Positions 17,297 to 24,883 of a stretch of DNA of 64,000 nucleotides are shown here, in pieces. The stretch comes from Paenibacillus sp. yr247 (lineage in GTDB: Bacteria; Bacillota; Bacilli; Paenibacillales; NBRC-103111): the NCBI RefSeq assembly GCF_900103825.1, contig NZ_FNIF01000001.1:310001-374000 (forward strand). The letters are read 5' to 3'. Under the pieces are notes generated by a model. It did no database searches. It worked only from the letters and a program-made list of their open reading frames with translations, and had not been told where the DNA came from. The position numbers and the translations under genes are program-made. Within the stretch, counting starts at the first letter, position 1, and each line of letters begins with the position of its first letter.

Positions 17297-17935
17297 ATGA
17301 GCGATAAAACGAATGTACTATTGATTGGTGATGACACCGATGCTCCATGGCATCCTTTGGAGCCGGCAAGACAGGAGCTGGAAGCGATTCTTAGCGGCGA
17401 GTTTCAACTTACAAGTACAGAGGATTATAACTGTTTCGCGGAGTTGGATCAAAGTCAATTTCCGTTATGTATTTCCTATACGGACTGTTGGAACCGCGAC
17501 CTTACAATGGAACAATCTGCAGGTCTTCTACGGTTTGTGGCAGGTGGCGGAAGGCTGCTTGTCATCCATAACGGCATTTCGCTGCAGCGCAGCTACGAGC
17601 TGCTGCAGATGATCGGCGCAAAGTTTATCGGGCATCCTCCTTACCAGGCGCTTAAATATTACAGGACAGCAGAGAATCATCCATTACTGGAGGGTGTCGA
17701 GAACTTTAACATGGATGAAGAGCCGTATTTGTTCGATTTTGACCCCTTCACCCCCAAAACTGTTTTCTTAGAGTTCGAATTTGCCGGAAATCGTTACCCT
17801 GCGGCCTGGGAACAAGCTTATTGTCTCGGGAAAGTCATCTATTTACAACCCGGTCATCACGCACCGTCGTTTAAATCGGAAGCATACAGGCGGTTAGTGC
17901 TCAACAGCGCGTGTTGGTTGAGCGGTCGGAGCTAG
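17297..17935 (+). CDS. ThuA-like domain protein
   Basis: The 212-residue protein belongs to the ThuA/class I glutamine-amidotransferase-like fold, found in proteins of trehalose and other sugar metabolism. Visible features are NVLLIGDDTDAPWHPLEPAR at the start, the GGGRLLVIHNGISL strand-loop near residue 87, DEEPYLFDF and the terminal GKVIYLQPGHHAPS segment. The start is ATG 17297 behind GAGGAGGGAAAGG. It follows the SDR by 23 bases, and the two probably act on one pathway. The reaction is not known. Confidence 0.78.
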   Translation: MSDKTNVLLIGDDTDAPWHPLEPARQELEAILSGEFQLTSTEDYNCFAELDQSQFPLCISYTDCWNRDLTMEQSAGLLRFVAGGGRLLVIHNGISLQRSYELLQMIGAKFIGHPPYQALKYYRTAENHPLLEGVENFNMDEEPYLFDFDPFTPKTVFLEFEFAGNRYPAAWEQAYCLGKVIYLQPGHHAPSFKSEAYRRLVLNSACWLSGRS

Positions 17936-18049
17936 ATGAATTAAACCTTGCAAAAAGCATGATTGATCAACGGGCATTAACATTGTGCTACTATTCAAAA
18001 AGATATGTGTTAAAATATTCCATAACGAGTGTTTAAAGGAGTGAGGGCG

Positions 18050-18277
18050 ATGGAACACTATTTGTTCAAACAACTGTCCTTCGTGAGGGGCCAAATCTTA
18101 AAAACGGTGGAGGGGTTAACGGAGGAAACTGCCGACCGAATCCCCGAAGGGTTTCGGAATACAATCCGTTGGCAGTTGGGGCACATATTTGTCGTATTGG
18201 AACGGTTCGCGTTTCAATATGCAGGACTTCCACTTCATTTGCCAGAAGGGTTCAAGGAGCAGTTTGAATATTTTTAA
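18050..18277 (+). pseudogene. DinB-family protein, truncated to 75 aa
   Basis: AAAGGAGTGAGGGCG leads to ATG 18050. The product begins MEHYLFKQLSFVRGQILK and continues with IRWQLGHIFVVLERFAF, the first helices and first metal-site His of the DinB/YfiT four-helix fold. Family members are normally about 150-170 residues, and here translation stops at 75, so the second half and the other metal ligands are missing. It may be a degraded gene or a short remnant still translated ahead of rhaM. Confidence 0.6.
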
Positions 18278-18296
18278 ATTAGGGAAGGGTGATCGC

Positions 18297-18623
18297 ATGA
18301 CGAATAGCGGGAAATTCGCATGGACATGGACCATACGCGAAGAAGATTTGGAGGAATATGTCCGTATGCATCTGGCTCCATGGCCGGAGATTATGGAAGA
18401 GCATAGAAAAGCCGGCATTCGGGATTATTCTATCTTTCAAAATGGTGCACAGTTTTTCTACTGCTTCTTGTGCGATGATATAGATGCTGCATTTGCTTAC
18501 TTAGCTGATAGTGAAGTGTGTAATCAATGGAATGCGATTACCTCGAAGATGGTCGTTGGTTCCTTTGATTTCCGAGAAGCCGTGCCGATTCAACCAATGC
18601 GTGAAGTGTTTTATTTGAAATAA
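18297..18623 (+). CDS. rhaM: L-rhamnose mutarotase
   Basis: The 108-residue product matches the RhaM/YiiL family (about 104 residues), which interconverts alpha and beta anomers of L-rhamnose in the cytoplasm. Typical features are the early WTIREEDLEEYVRMH segment, the HxxxWPEI pattern in HLAPWPEIMEEH, and AGIRDYSIFQNG. ATG 18297 is preceded by GGGAAGGGTGATCGC. It complements rhaB and the aldolase at the left end, although 16 kb away. Its terminator follows directly. Confidence 0.82.
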   Translation: MTNSGKFAWTWTIREEDLEEYVRMHLAPWPEIMEEHRKAGIRDYSIFQNGAQFFYCFLCDDIDAAFAYLADSEVCNQWNAITSKMVVGSFDFREAVPIQPMREVFYLK

Positions 18624-18631
18624 ATAGGCGT

Positions 18632-18668
18632 AGAGCCTTGGGAAGCATGTGCTTCCTAAGGCTCTTTT
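18632..18668 (+). terminator. Rho-independent terminator
   Basis: AGAGCCTTGGGAAGCA and TGCTTCCTAAGGCTCT form a long stem with one mismatch around TG, followed by TTTTT. It closes the rhaM transcript. Confidence 0.85.
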
Positions 18669-18791
18669 TTATGCAATCTTGCAGCAACAGCGGAGGTGGA
18701 TTTTTTTCAATTATCAACCGACCCCTCCAAAAATAAGAATCATGTCGAATATGTAGGAGAGTAAATAAATCCCAATTGAGGAGCCATTATT

Positions 18792-19640
18792 ATGAAAATG
18801 AACAAGCCCTGGATGATTACAGCTACATGCATTGTTGTATCTAGCCTTATGACTGGATCTGCTTTTGCAAAATCCGAGAATGGCAATAATGCTGATAAAG
18901 CAGATACGTCCAAACCAGTCGTAGAACTAAATGTGAAAGTTAATGGGGGTAAGGATGCAACTGTAACCTCCGATACTTATGGTAGCCATGGCAAAAACGG
19001 TTATTTAGGTCTTCTTCATGCGCTCGAAAATGTAAAGGATAAGCCAGCCGGAGCTGTTATTGCCGATCTTCTTTTGACAAACTACGGTGCTCACATTAGC
19101 GATCAATTAAAGGCTGAGCTTGATGCGATTAAGGAGCGGGATGCTGCTCTTTCTGCTGTTGCCGATGTATTGGACGAGCAGGGTAGTGTAACTGATGCGG
19201 TTTATGTTCAGAAGGAAGCAGTAAAAGCAAACATTAAGAACCTGAACTCCTACAAGAAACTGGGCAAGCTTTTTGAAAAACTAGGGAAAAAAGGCGTGCT
19301 ATTGTATGTGAATGGTGAGGAGCCTGCTTTGGAAGTTAATCCTTTCATTAAAGATGGCAGCACGTTGGTTCCATTCCGTGCGATTTCGGAGTCGCTAAAA
19401 GCCGAAGTGACATGGAACGCGGAAGAACGTTCGGTAACGGTTACTCGTGGCGGAATTACAGTGAAGCTTTTTATCGATAGCACAAAAGCTTTTGTAGATG
19501 GTAAAGAAGTAACACTGGAAGTTCCTGCAGTCATCGTTGAAGGCAATACTGTTGTACCGGTTCGTTTCATTAGCGAAGCTCTAAAAGCTACTGTTAAATG
19601 GGAAGAGGAAACGAAGTCAGTTGTGATTTACGAGGAATAA
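18792..19640 (+). CDS. Secreted protein with copper-amine-oxidase-N-like domain
   Basis: A 282-residue protein with a Sec signal peptide (Lys-rich start, hydrophobic core, cleavage likely after SAFA near residue 26). The C-terminal third carries the beta-rich module named after copper amine oxidase N-termini: LVPFRAISESLKAEVTWN and its second half VVPVRFISEALKATVKW. Paenibacillus-type genomes have many such modules on secreted proteins, where they probably bind cell wall or polymer, not copper. The middle part is helical and unrecognised. GAGGAG precedes the ATG. It is a single-gene unit. Confidence 0.8.
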   Translation: MKMNKPWMITATCIVVSSLMTGSAFAKSENGNNADKADTSKPVVELNVKVNGGKDATVTSDTYGSHGKNGYLGLLHALENVKDKPAGAVIADLLLTNYGAHISDQLKAELDAIKERDAALSAVADVLDEQGSVTDAVYVQKEAVKANIKNLNSYKKLGKLFEKLGKKGVLLYVNGEEPALEVNPFIKDGSTLVPFRAISESLKAEVTWNAEERSVTVTRGGITVKLFIDSTKAFVDGKEVTLEVPAVIVEGNTVVPVRFISEALKATVKWEEETKSVVIYEE

Positions 19641-20198
19641 TAAGTTTATTATTCATGTGGAGCTTACCTTCGGGTAGGCTCTTTTCATTTAAGCCAAAAA
19701 ACGGAGTCCCCGTCGCTTATTTGGAAACTTTCGGTTCGGCAGGTAATCGCGGCACAGTTAATCTGCTCAGGACAACTGTATATTGACGGGCTACAAAGGA
19801 GTCCCATACAAACGGATTCAAGGCTGGGGACAAGGGTTAGGACTTACTTTCTTGGCATCCTTGCTCAATTGCAAAGACTGTTAGGAGTTAATCGAGATGA
19901 GTGTAACCAATCTCTTATGCGCTATCTTGTTAAAAAGCGATGGTGGATCTATACAAAACGCTATTTAGAAATCTATCAAAAAGTTATGAAAATAATAGTT
20001 TAATCTAGCGCGCACGCCATTAGGGATGCAACGTTTTTTTGCACGCTCTTGCCTATGGATGAATACACTAGAGTACAATTCGTGCTACACAATTACGGTG
20101 TATCCTGAAACCGAGAAGCCTTACCGCGTAGTCATTGTGCGATATGACTTTCGATTATTGGAGGGGTAAATAAGGGAATTTAGGGAGGTAATGATTCT
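19641..20198. other. Intergenic stretch with terminator and no convincing gene
   Basis: A terminator (GAGCTTACC-TTCG-GGTAGGCTC-TTTT, about 19662-19684) follows the secreted protein. A frame stays open from 19644 to 20003 but has no ATG, GTG or TTG near its start. A 36-codon ORF at 20059-20169 (ATG to TAA) lacks a ribosome site. I see nothing that can be named. Confidence 0.5.
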
Positions 20199-20339
20199 AT
20201 GTTGAGTGTGGCAGATGCGAATAAAATCATTGCTTTTTTATCTGCGGCGTATTTGGCAACCGAAGATACAGTAGCAAGAGAAGAGTTTCATCGATTGGCT
20301 AATGAGCTGAGGAAGGCATCCGGTCAGCCATTGGAATAA
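20199..20339 (+). CDS. Small hypothetical protein, 46 aa
   Basis: TAGGGAGG lies 9 bases before ATG 20199; the product begins MLSVADANKIIAFLSAAYLA and ends at TAA 20339. It is predicted helical, mildly amphipathic, with no clear membrane span. The ribosome site is good and the length fits the many short proteins of spore formers. I do not recognise a family. Confidence 0.5.
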   Translation: MLSVADANKIIAFLSAAYLATEDTVAREEFHRLANELRKASGQPLE

Positions 20340-20373
20340 GTAGGAATCTCATTCGAAATGAGGGGCGGCATGA

Positions 20374-20451
20374 ATGCCAAAAGAAAAGCTGATACTGCTT
20401 ATATTAGTTCTGTTCGTTTTACTCACTCTGATCCTCAACAGTTTGTTTTAA
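20374..20451 (+). CDS. Putative 25-aa single-span membrane peptide
   Basis: The ATG at 20374 lies behind GAGGGGCGG and encodes a 25-residue peptide: a charged start MPKEK followed by an unbroken hydrophobic helix LILLILVLFVLLTLIL. A strong terminator comes 5 bases after the stop. This layout resembles small sporulation or membrane peptides that escape standard annotation. An alternative frame from ATG 20370 lacks this pattern. Confidence 0.45.
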   Translation: MPKEKLILLILVLFVLLTLILNSLF

Positions 20452-20455
20452 CCTA

Positions 20456-20497
20456 AAAACAGCCGTTTGCGAGAACTCGCAGCCGGCTGTTTTTTAG
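20456..20497 (+). terminator. Rho-independent terminator
   Basis: AAAACAGCCG and CGGCTGTTTT, with an inner TGCGAG/CTCGCA stem, then TTTAG. It ends the two small plus-strand ORFs and faces the DUF1657 gene. Confidence 0.8.
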
Positions 20498-20506
20498 TTT
20501 TTCGGA

Positions 20507-20713
20507 CTAGAACCCTTTGTATTGAGGTTCTTCGTTTTCCAGTTGCTGCACCCGGGAGGCAACTTGATTTACGATGTCTTGCGCGGATAGAGCCGCAGTC
20601 TCATACAATTGTTTAGCTTCTTGATTCTGTGTGCTTAGAGCAAACGTTTCTAAGCTGGCCTGCGCACTTTTAAGTGAGGCCAAAGTTGTTTTTACGTCAG
20701 AAGCTACCGTCAT
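20507..20713 (-). CDS. DUF1657 protein
   Basis: The 68-residue minus-strand product begins MTVASDVKTTLASLKSAQAS and contains ETFALSTQNQEAKQLYE, the DUF1657 signature. It is a small helical soluble protein. The start is the ATG at 20713 behind AAAGAGGTG rather than the longer frame from 20749. DUF1657 proteins are found with spoVAC-spoVAD-spoVAE and DUF421 genes in the mobile spoVA2mob cluster linked to high spore heat resistance. Here it is divergent from the broken DUF421 gene, which differs from the usual codirectional order. Confidence 0.85.
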   Translation of the reverse strand: MTVASDVKTTLASLKSAQASLETFALSTQNQEAKQLYETAALSAQDIVNQVASRVQQLENEEPQYKGF

Positions 20714-20907
20714 GTTGTGCACCTCTTTTTTTTTTTTAATTGCAACCAAATGGCTTTGGCTTTTTCATTTGTTTGCGCTCATTAATATGCCCTGACTTCT
20801 CGCTGTCATAATTAACAATTAAATCCAATCGGATTCGATGATAGATGACACTTAAATTGTGCATAATGATTTTGTTTAGCGTTATAGGAAGGAGAGAGGG
20901 AAAGATT

Positions 20908-21615
20908 GTGGCAGATTGGGTATATATCATTGTCAGAGCGTTTAGTGCACTGGTCATTCTATTTGTACTAACGCGAAATTTTGGGAAAAAACAAATATCT
21001 CAACTGACTTTTTTTGAATATGTCCTAGGCTTAACAATTGGTGACTTGGCTGGATCTATGTCAACCGATGTCGAAGCTAATTTCGCGCATGGGCTCATCG
21101 CTTTACTTGTCTGGTGACTCATCCCTTTTGCTCTTGGATTTTTAACGCTCAAAAGTAAGACTTTACGCCTTTGGTTTGAAGGTAAAGGAACAGTTGTCAT
21201 TAAAGATGGCAAAATATTTGAGGATTCTTTAAAAAAAGAACGTTATGCGGGGGATGAACTGCTCGAGCAGCTGCGCACAAAAAGTATTTTTCGAGTTGCC
21301 GAAGTATAATTCGCAATGCTCAAGGCTAGCGAGGACTTAAGTTGTTTTGCTAAAAAGTGATCTACAACCGCTGACACCTAAGCATCTTGGTATGAAGTTG
21401 ATTAGCAAGAAGCCAAAACAGACGGTTATCATGGACGGTAATATCAAGATGAGTCCTTGGCTGCGACAGGAAGAAGTCGAGGATGGCTACATAAGGAACT
21501 GGTTAAGCTAGGAGTAACGAAGGAAAATGTATTCCTCGCACATGTAGACACGAATGGTGAATTAACCGTTGATCTCTATGATGGCAAGCGAAGCAGATGT
21601 ATGAAGTATGTTCAG
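20908..21615 (+). pseudogene. DUF421 (YetF-like) membrane protein gene, broken
   Basis: The GTG at 20908, behind GAAGGAGAGAGGG, starts a frame with the DUF421 pattern: several membrane helices, FGKKQISQLTFFEYVLGLTI, then GDLAGSMSTD. A TGA at 21115 stops it inside a helix. The same frame continues as LIPFALGFLTLKSKT and KGTVVIKDGKI to a TAA at 21307, where a Glu codon is expected before FAML. Later shifts are needed to read QTVIMDGNI and GVTKENVFLAHVD. So at least two stops and one or more shifts have destroyed it. DUF421 is a standard part of spoVA2mob-like clusters, and spoVAC follows. Confidence 0.82.
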
Positions 21616-21691
21616 AGCAGTTAATGAAGGTGATTCGAGACCTTTCTACGATTCTGAGAACCTAGATGCTCGAAGGAGCAGGAGGGAATGT

Positions 21692-22165
21692 ATGGCCAAC
21701 AACAAGAAGAAAAACCTGACAATGACTCAGCAGGAATATCAGAACTTAGCGAAGCTTAAAGAGCCCAAAAGACCCGTTCTGAAAAACTGTATGCGAGCCT
21801 TTTTGGTTGGAGGAACCATTTGTTTAATCGGTGAATGTTTTATGCAAATGTTCATTAAGTGGTTTGGTTTCACGGAAAAAACAGCAGGCAACCCAACGGT
21901 TGCTGTATTAATTATCATCTCTGTTATACTGACCAGCTTCGGAGTGTACGATAAAATAGCTCAATGGGCTGGTGCAGGCAGCTCTGTACCTGTGACTGGT
22001 TTTGCGAATTCGTTATGCTCTGCAGCGATTGAGCATCGAGCGGAAGGACTTGTACTTGGTGTAGGCGGCAATATGTTCAAGCTAGCTGGCTCGGTTATCG
22101 TCTTCGGAACTGTAGCAGCTTTTCTGGTAGGAATCGTGCATCTTATAATTATGGGCGGGAGTTGA
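21692..22165 (+). CDS. spoVAC: Stage V sporulation protein AC
   Basis: The 157-residue membrane protein is part of the SpoVA channel that moves calcium dipicolinate into the forespore and out at germination. It has a polar N-terminus, then helices starting FLVGGTICLIGECFMQMFIK, and the conserved GAGSSVPVTGFANSL loop near residue 97. ATG 21692 is preferred, with GGAGGG 5 bases before it; an upstream extension lies over DUF421 debris. It is followed after 4 bases by spoVAD. As part of a spoVA2mob-like set, it may be a second copy of spoVAC in the genome. Confidence 0.92.
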   Translation: MANNKKKNLTMTQQEYQNLAKLKEPKRPVLKNCMRAFLVGGTICLIGECFMQMFIKWFGFTEKTAGNPTVAVLIIISVILTSFGVYDKIAQWAGAGSSVPVTGFANSLCSAAIEHRAEGLVLGVGGNMFKLAGSVIVFGTVAAFLVGIVHLIIMGGS

Positions 22166-22169
22166 CCGT

Positions 22170-23189
22170 ATGCTGAAGGGGCATCAGAGCTGGGTCTTTG
22201 AGAATCGCCCCGTCATTCTTTCGACGGGGACGGTAGTAGGACCTGATGAGGGCAAAGGACCCATAAGTGATGATTTTGATTTCGTTCATGGTGATTTGAC
22301 CCTTGGTCAGAAGACATGGGAAAAAGCTGAGAAAGCGCTGCTCGAAGAAGCTGCGCAGCATGCGCTTGATTGCGCCGGGCTTACCGGCGGTCAGATTCAG
22401 TTCTATATTGGAGGTGATCTGATGAATCAGATCATCTCCAATACCTTCGCTGTTCGTACGCTGGGCATGCCCTATCTCGGCATATTTGGCGCTTGCTCCA
22501 CATCGATGGAAGGGCTAGCGCTTGCCGCGCAGCTGCTGGATTCAAGTGCCGCCAACTATGTGATGGCGGGGACCTGCAGCCACAACTGTACGGCAGAGAA
22601 GCAGTTCCGTTATCCGACGGAATACGGATCGCAGAAGCCTCCGACAGCGCAATACACAGTAACCGGCGCTGGGGTCGCAGTGCTGGGGAAGACGGGTGAC
22701 GGTCCTGTCGTCACCTCAGCCACGATCGGACGGATCATTGATATGGGAATCACGGATCCGTTTAATATGGGCGCTGCAATGGCTCCGGCGGCAGTAGATA
22801 CGATTCAAGCTCACTTTCGTGATCTGAATCGTGAGCCTGGTTACTACGATCTTATCGTTACCGGCGATTTAGCTACGGTAGGTTCCGATATTGCCCGTGA
22901 GTTATTTCAAAAGCACAAGATTCCGATCGACCAAACAACGTATGATGATTGTGGTTTGATGATCTATCATCGAGACAAGCAAAACGTGCAGTCGGGAGGA
23001 AGCGGATGCGGTTGTTCGGCAACCGTCACTTACGGCCATTTACTTAAGCGCATCAAGAAAGGGGAATTGAAGCGAATTCTAGTCGTAGCGACTGGAGCTT
23101 TGCTTTCTCCACTTTCCTTTCAGCAAGGGGAAAGCATCCCTTGTATTGCACATGCTGTTTCTATTGAGTCTGGAGGGTTGTACGCATGA
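22170..23189 (+). CDS. spoVAD: Stage V sporulation protein AD
   Basis: The 339-residue protein is thiolase-like in fold, and SpoVAD binds dipicolinic acid at the inner forespore membrane. Visible features are [18 protein letters not shown] at the start, the GACSTSMEG segment near residue 110, the [11 protein letters not shown] loop, and a C-terminal HAVSIE. It lies between spoVAC and spoVAE, with 4 bases before it and a 4-base overlap after it, so the three are translated together. Length is normal for the family. Confidence 0.93.
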   Translation: MLKGHQSWVFENRPVILSTGTVVGPDEGKGPISDDFDFVHGDLTLGQKTWEKAEKALLEEAAQHALDCAGLTGGQIQFYIGGDLMNQIISNTFAVRTLGMPYLGIFGACSTSMEGLALAAQLLDSSAANYVMAGTCSHNCTAEKQFRYPTEYGSQKPPTAQYTVTGAGVAVLGKTGDGPVVTSATIGRIIDMGITDPFNMGAAMAPAAVDTIQAHFRDLNREPGYYDLIVTGDLATVGSDIARELFQKHKIPIDQTTYDDCGLMIYHRDKQNVQSGGSGCGCSATVTYGHLLKRIKKGELKRILVVATGALLSPLSFQQGESIPCIAHAVSIESGGLYA

Positions 23190-23536
23190 GCTTTTTTTGG
23201 GCTTTTGTTATTGGTGGAGCCATCTGTGTATTCGGCCAACTATTGATGGATATAGGGAAGTTAACACCAGCACATACGATGAGCACACTAGTCGTTCTTG
23301 GCGCTATAGCAGACGGCTGTAACTTGTATGATCCATTCATTGAATTTGCTGGTGCGGGGGCAACCGTTCCGATTACCAGTTTTGGCAATGCGCTTGTGCA
23401 CGGAGCGCTTGAGGAACTGCATAAGGATGGATATATTGGTATCATAACCGGCATTTTTAAAGTAACCAGCGCGGGTATTTCGGCGGCTATCATATTCTCG
23501 TTTTTGGCTGCTGTATTTTTTAAACCTAAAGGATAA
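23186..23536 (+). CDS. spoVAE: Stage V sporulation protein AE (AEb type)
   Basis: The 116-residue membrane protein starts at ATG 23186, overlapping the spoVAD stop. It has several hydrophobic segments, including [20 protein letters not shown], and the conserved [19 protein letters not shown] loop that parallels the one in SpoVAC. It forms part of the SpoVA dipicolinate channel. Order AC-AD-AE is complete, and a strong terminator closes the operon. Confidence 0.92.
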   Translation: MSFFWAFVIGGAICVFGQLLMDIGKLTPAHTMSTLVVLGAIADGCNLYDPFIEFAGAGATVPITSFGNALVHGALEELHKDGYIGIITGIFKVTSAGISAAIIFSFLAAVFFKPKG

Positions 23537-23553
23537 ATAAATGATTAGGCAAG

Positions 23554-23590
23554 CAAGCCCCTTCGGATAGAACCGAAGGGGCTTGTTTTG
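23554..23590 (+). terminator. Rho-independent terminator after spoVA genes
   Basis: CAAGCCCCTTCGG (23554-23566) pairs perfectly with CCGAAGGGGCTTG (23573-23585), then TTTTG. Confidence 0.88.
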
Positions 23591-23790
23591 TGTCTAATCG
23601 ATCAGAAGAACGCAATACTTCGCATGGTTAATTTTAACAAATAAGTTTAGAGGAAATACAAGTATACGGACGAAAAACTTTACTGTAAACTGGATTTACG
23701 CACTTTTTCTTAACTATTCTGAGAAATACGGACATATGGGCGTATTTTCGCCTATTGGTAGCGTTTAAGTAATAGGCAGTGCAAAACACT
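23591..23790. other. Non-coding stretch upstream of moxR
   Basis: No gene is seen. The stretch presumably carries the promoter for the moxR operon, but I could not fix a clear -35/-10 pair. It leads into the hairpin leader array that ends at the moxR ribosome site. Confidence 0.4.
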
Positions 23791-23910
23791 CAGCACCGCT
23801 TTCGAAGAAAGTTTGCAAACAAAATTCAGCTTATGCTTACGACGTAAGTTTTCTTACGAAAACTCAGCTCGTGCTTACGAAGTAAGTTTTCTTACGAAAA
23901 CTCTAAGGAG
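23791..23910 (+). repeat. Three tandem hairpin units ending in the moxR ribosome site
   Basis: Two 38-bp units (23827-23864 and 23865-23902) differ at 3 positions; a diverged unit of 36 bp precedes them (23791-23826). Each contains a CTTAC-GAN-GTAAG hairpin, in the first unit changed on both sides to CTTTC-GAA-GAAAG. Units 2 and 3 also hold AGTTTTC-TTAC-GAAAACT, which competes with GTAAG-TTTT-CTTAC for the same bases. The last unit runs directly into CTAAGGAGG, the moxR ribosome site. Related single copies precede the genes at 3741 and 49771. Confidence 0.8.
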
Positions 23911-23919
23911 GATCAACAA

Positions 23920-24879
23920 ATGGAAACTGCCACCCATCATCATGTAGAAGTTCTAGCTAGGCTGAAAGCAAATTTAGAATCATGCATTCTTGGCAAGAGC
24001 TCTGAGATTGATTTATTGCTTACCGCTATGCTGGCCGGCGGACATGTTTTGCTTGAAGACGTTCCAGGTACAGGCAAGACTGTGTTGATCAAGGCTCTAG
24101 CTCGATCCATTGATGGCCAATTTCGCCGCATTCAATGTAATCCGGATTTATTACCTTCCGATATTACAGGTGTTTCTATATATCATCCTAAAGAAGAGAA
24201 GTTCCTGTTCCGTTCAGGACCGATTATGACGAATATTTTGCTCGTAGATGAAATTAATCGGGCAACAACCAAGACGCAGTCTGCTTTGCTGGAAGCCATG
24301 GAAGAACAGCATATTACGGTTGACGGTGATTTACACGAGCTTCCTTCTCCCTTTCTCATGCTGGCCACCCAGAACCCGATTGATTTCGAAGGCACCTATA
24401 TATTACCTGAAGCGCAGCTGGACCGATTTATGATTAAGCTTAGTCTAGGATATCCGAGTGAAGCCGCTGAGAAGCAAATGATTGCTACCCAGAGCAAGGT
24501 GCATCCGATGGATGCCCTACAGGCTATCATGGATACATCTCAGGTGCTAGCGATACAAGAGCAGGTCCGTCAAGTCCACTTGGATGAAACGGTAGCAGAT
24601 TATTTAGTCACTATTGCTAGAAAAACACGTGAACATCACGCTGTTTTCCTTGGAGCGAGTCCAAGGGCAACACTCTCATTAGTATTAGCCTCCAAAGCTT
24701 TTGCTTTCTTGGGTGGAAGAGACTATGTGATACCTGATGATATCAAATACCTAGCTCCTTACGTTCTAGGTCACCGGATGATTCTTCATTCCGAAGCCCG
24801 TATGGACGGGGCCACGGTTTCTTCAGTTCTCGGCGCGATTTTCGAGCAGGTACGCGTGCCGGTTCGATTGGAGAAGTGA
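23920..24879 (+). CDS. MoxR-family AAA+ ATPase
   Basis: A 319-residue AAA+ ATPase. Walker A GTGKT is near residue 49, Walker B LLVDEINRA near 110, sensor 1 ATQNP near 149, and LPEAQLDRF near 165. MoxR ATPases act as chaperones for complexes assembled with DUF58 and often VWA proteins. Here the DUF58 gene follows after 4 bases and a transglutaminase-like membrane protein after that, a common three-gene operon in Firmicutes. The start ATG at 23920 follows AAGGAGG. Upstream is an unusual hairpin leader array. Confidence 0.92.
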   Translation: METATHHHVEVLARLKANLESCILGKSSEIDLLLTAMLAGGHVLLEDVPGTGKTVLIKALARSIDGQFRRIQCNPDLLPSDITGVSIYHPKEEKFLFRSGPIMTNILLVDEINRATTKTQSALLEAMEEQHITVDGDLHELPSPFLMLATQNPIDFEGTYILPEAQLDRFMIKLSLGYPSEAAEKQMIATQSKVHPMDALQAIMDTSQVLAIQEQVRQVHLDETVADYLVTIARKTREHHAVFLGASPRATLSLVLASKAFAFLGGRDYVIPDDIKYLAPYVLGHRMILHSEARMDGATVSSVLGAIFEQVRVPVRLEK

Positions 24880-24883
24880 GCCT

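Noticed and set aside
19641-20003. Open frame of about 120 codons in the same frame as the secreted protein, after tandem TAA stops
   Set aside because: It spans a terminator hairpin, has no start codon near its beginning and no recognisable similarity; chance openness is likelier than read-through.
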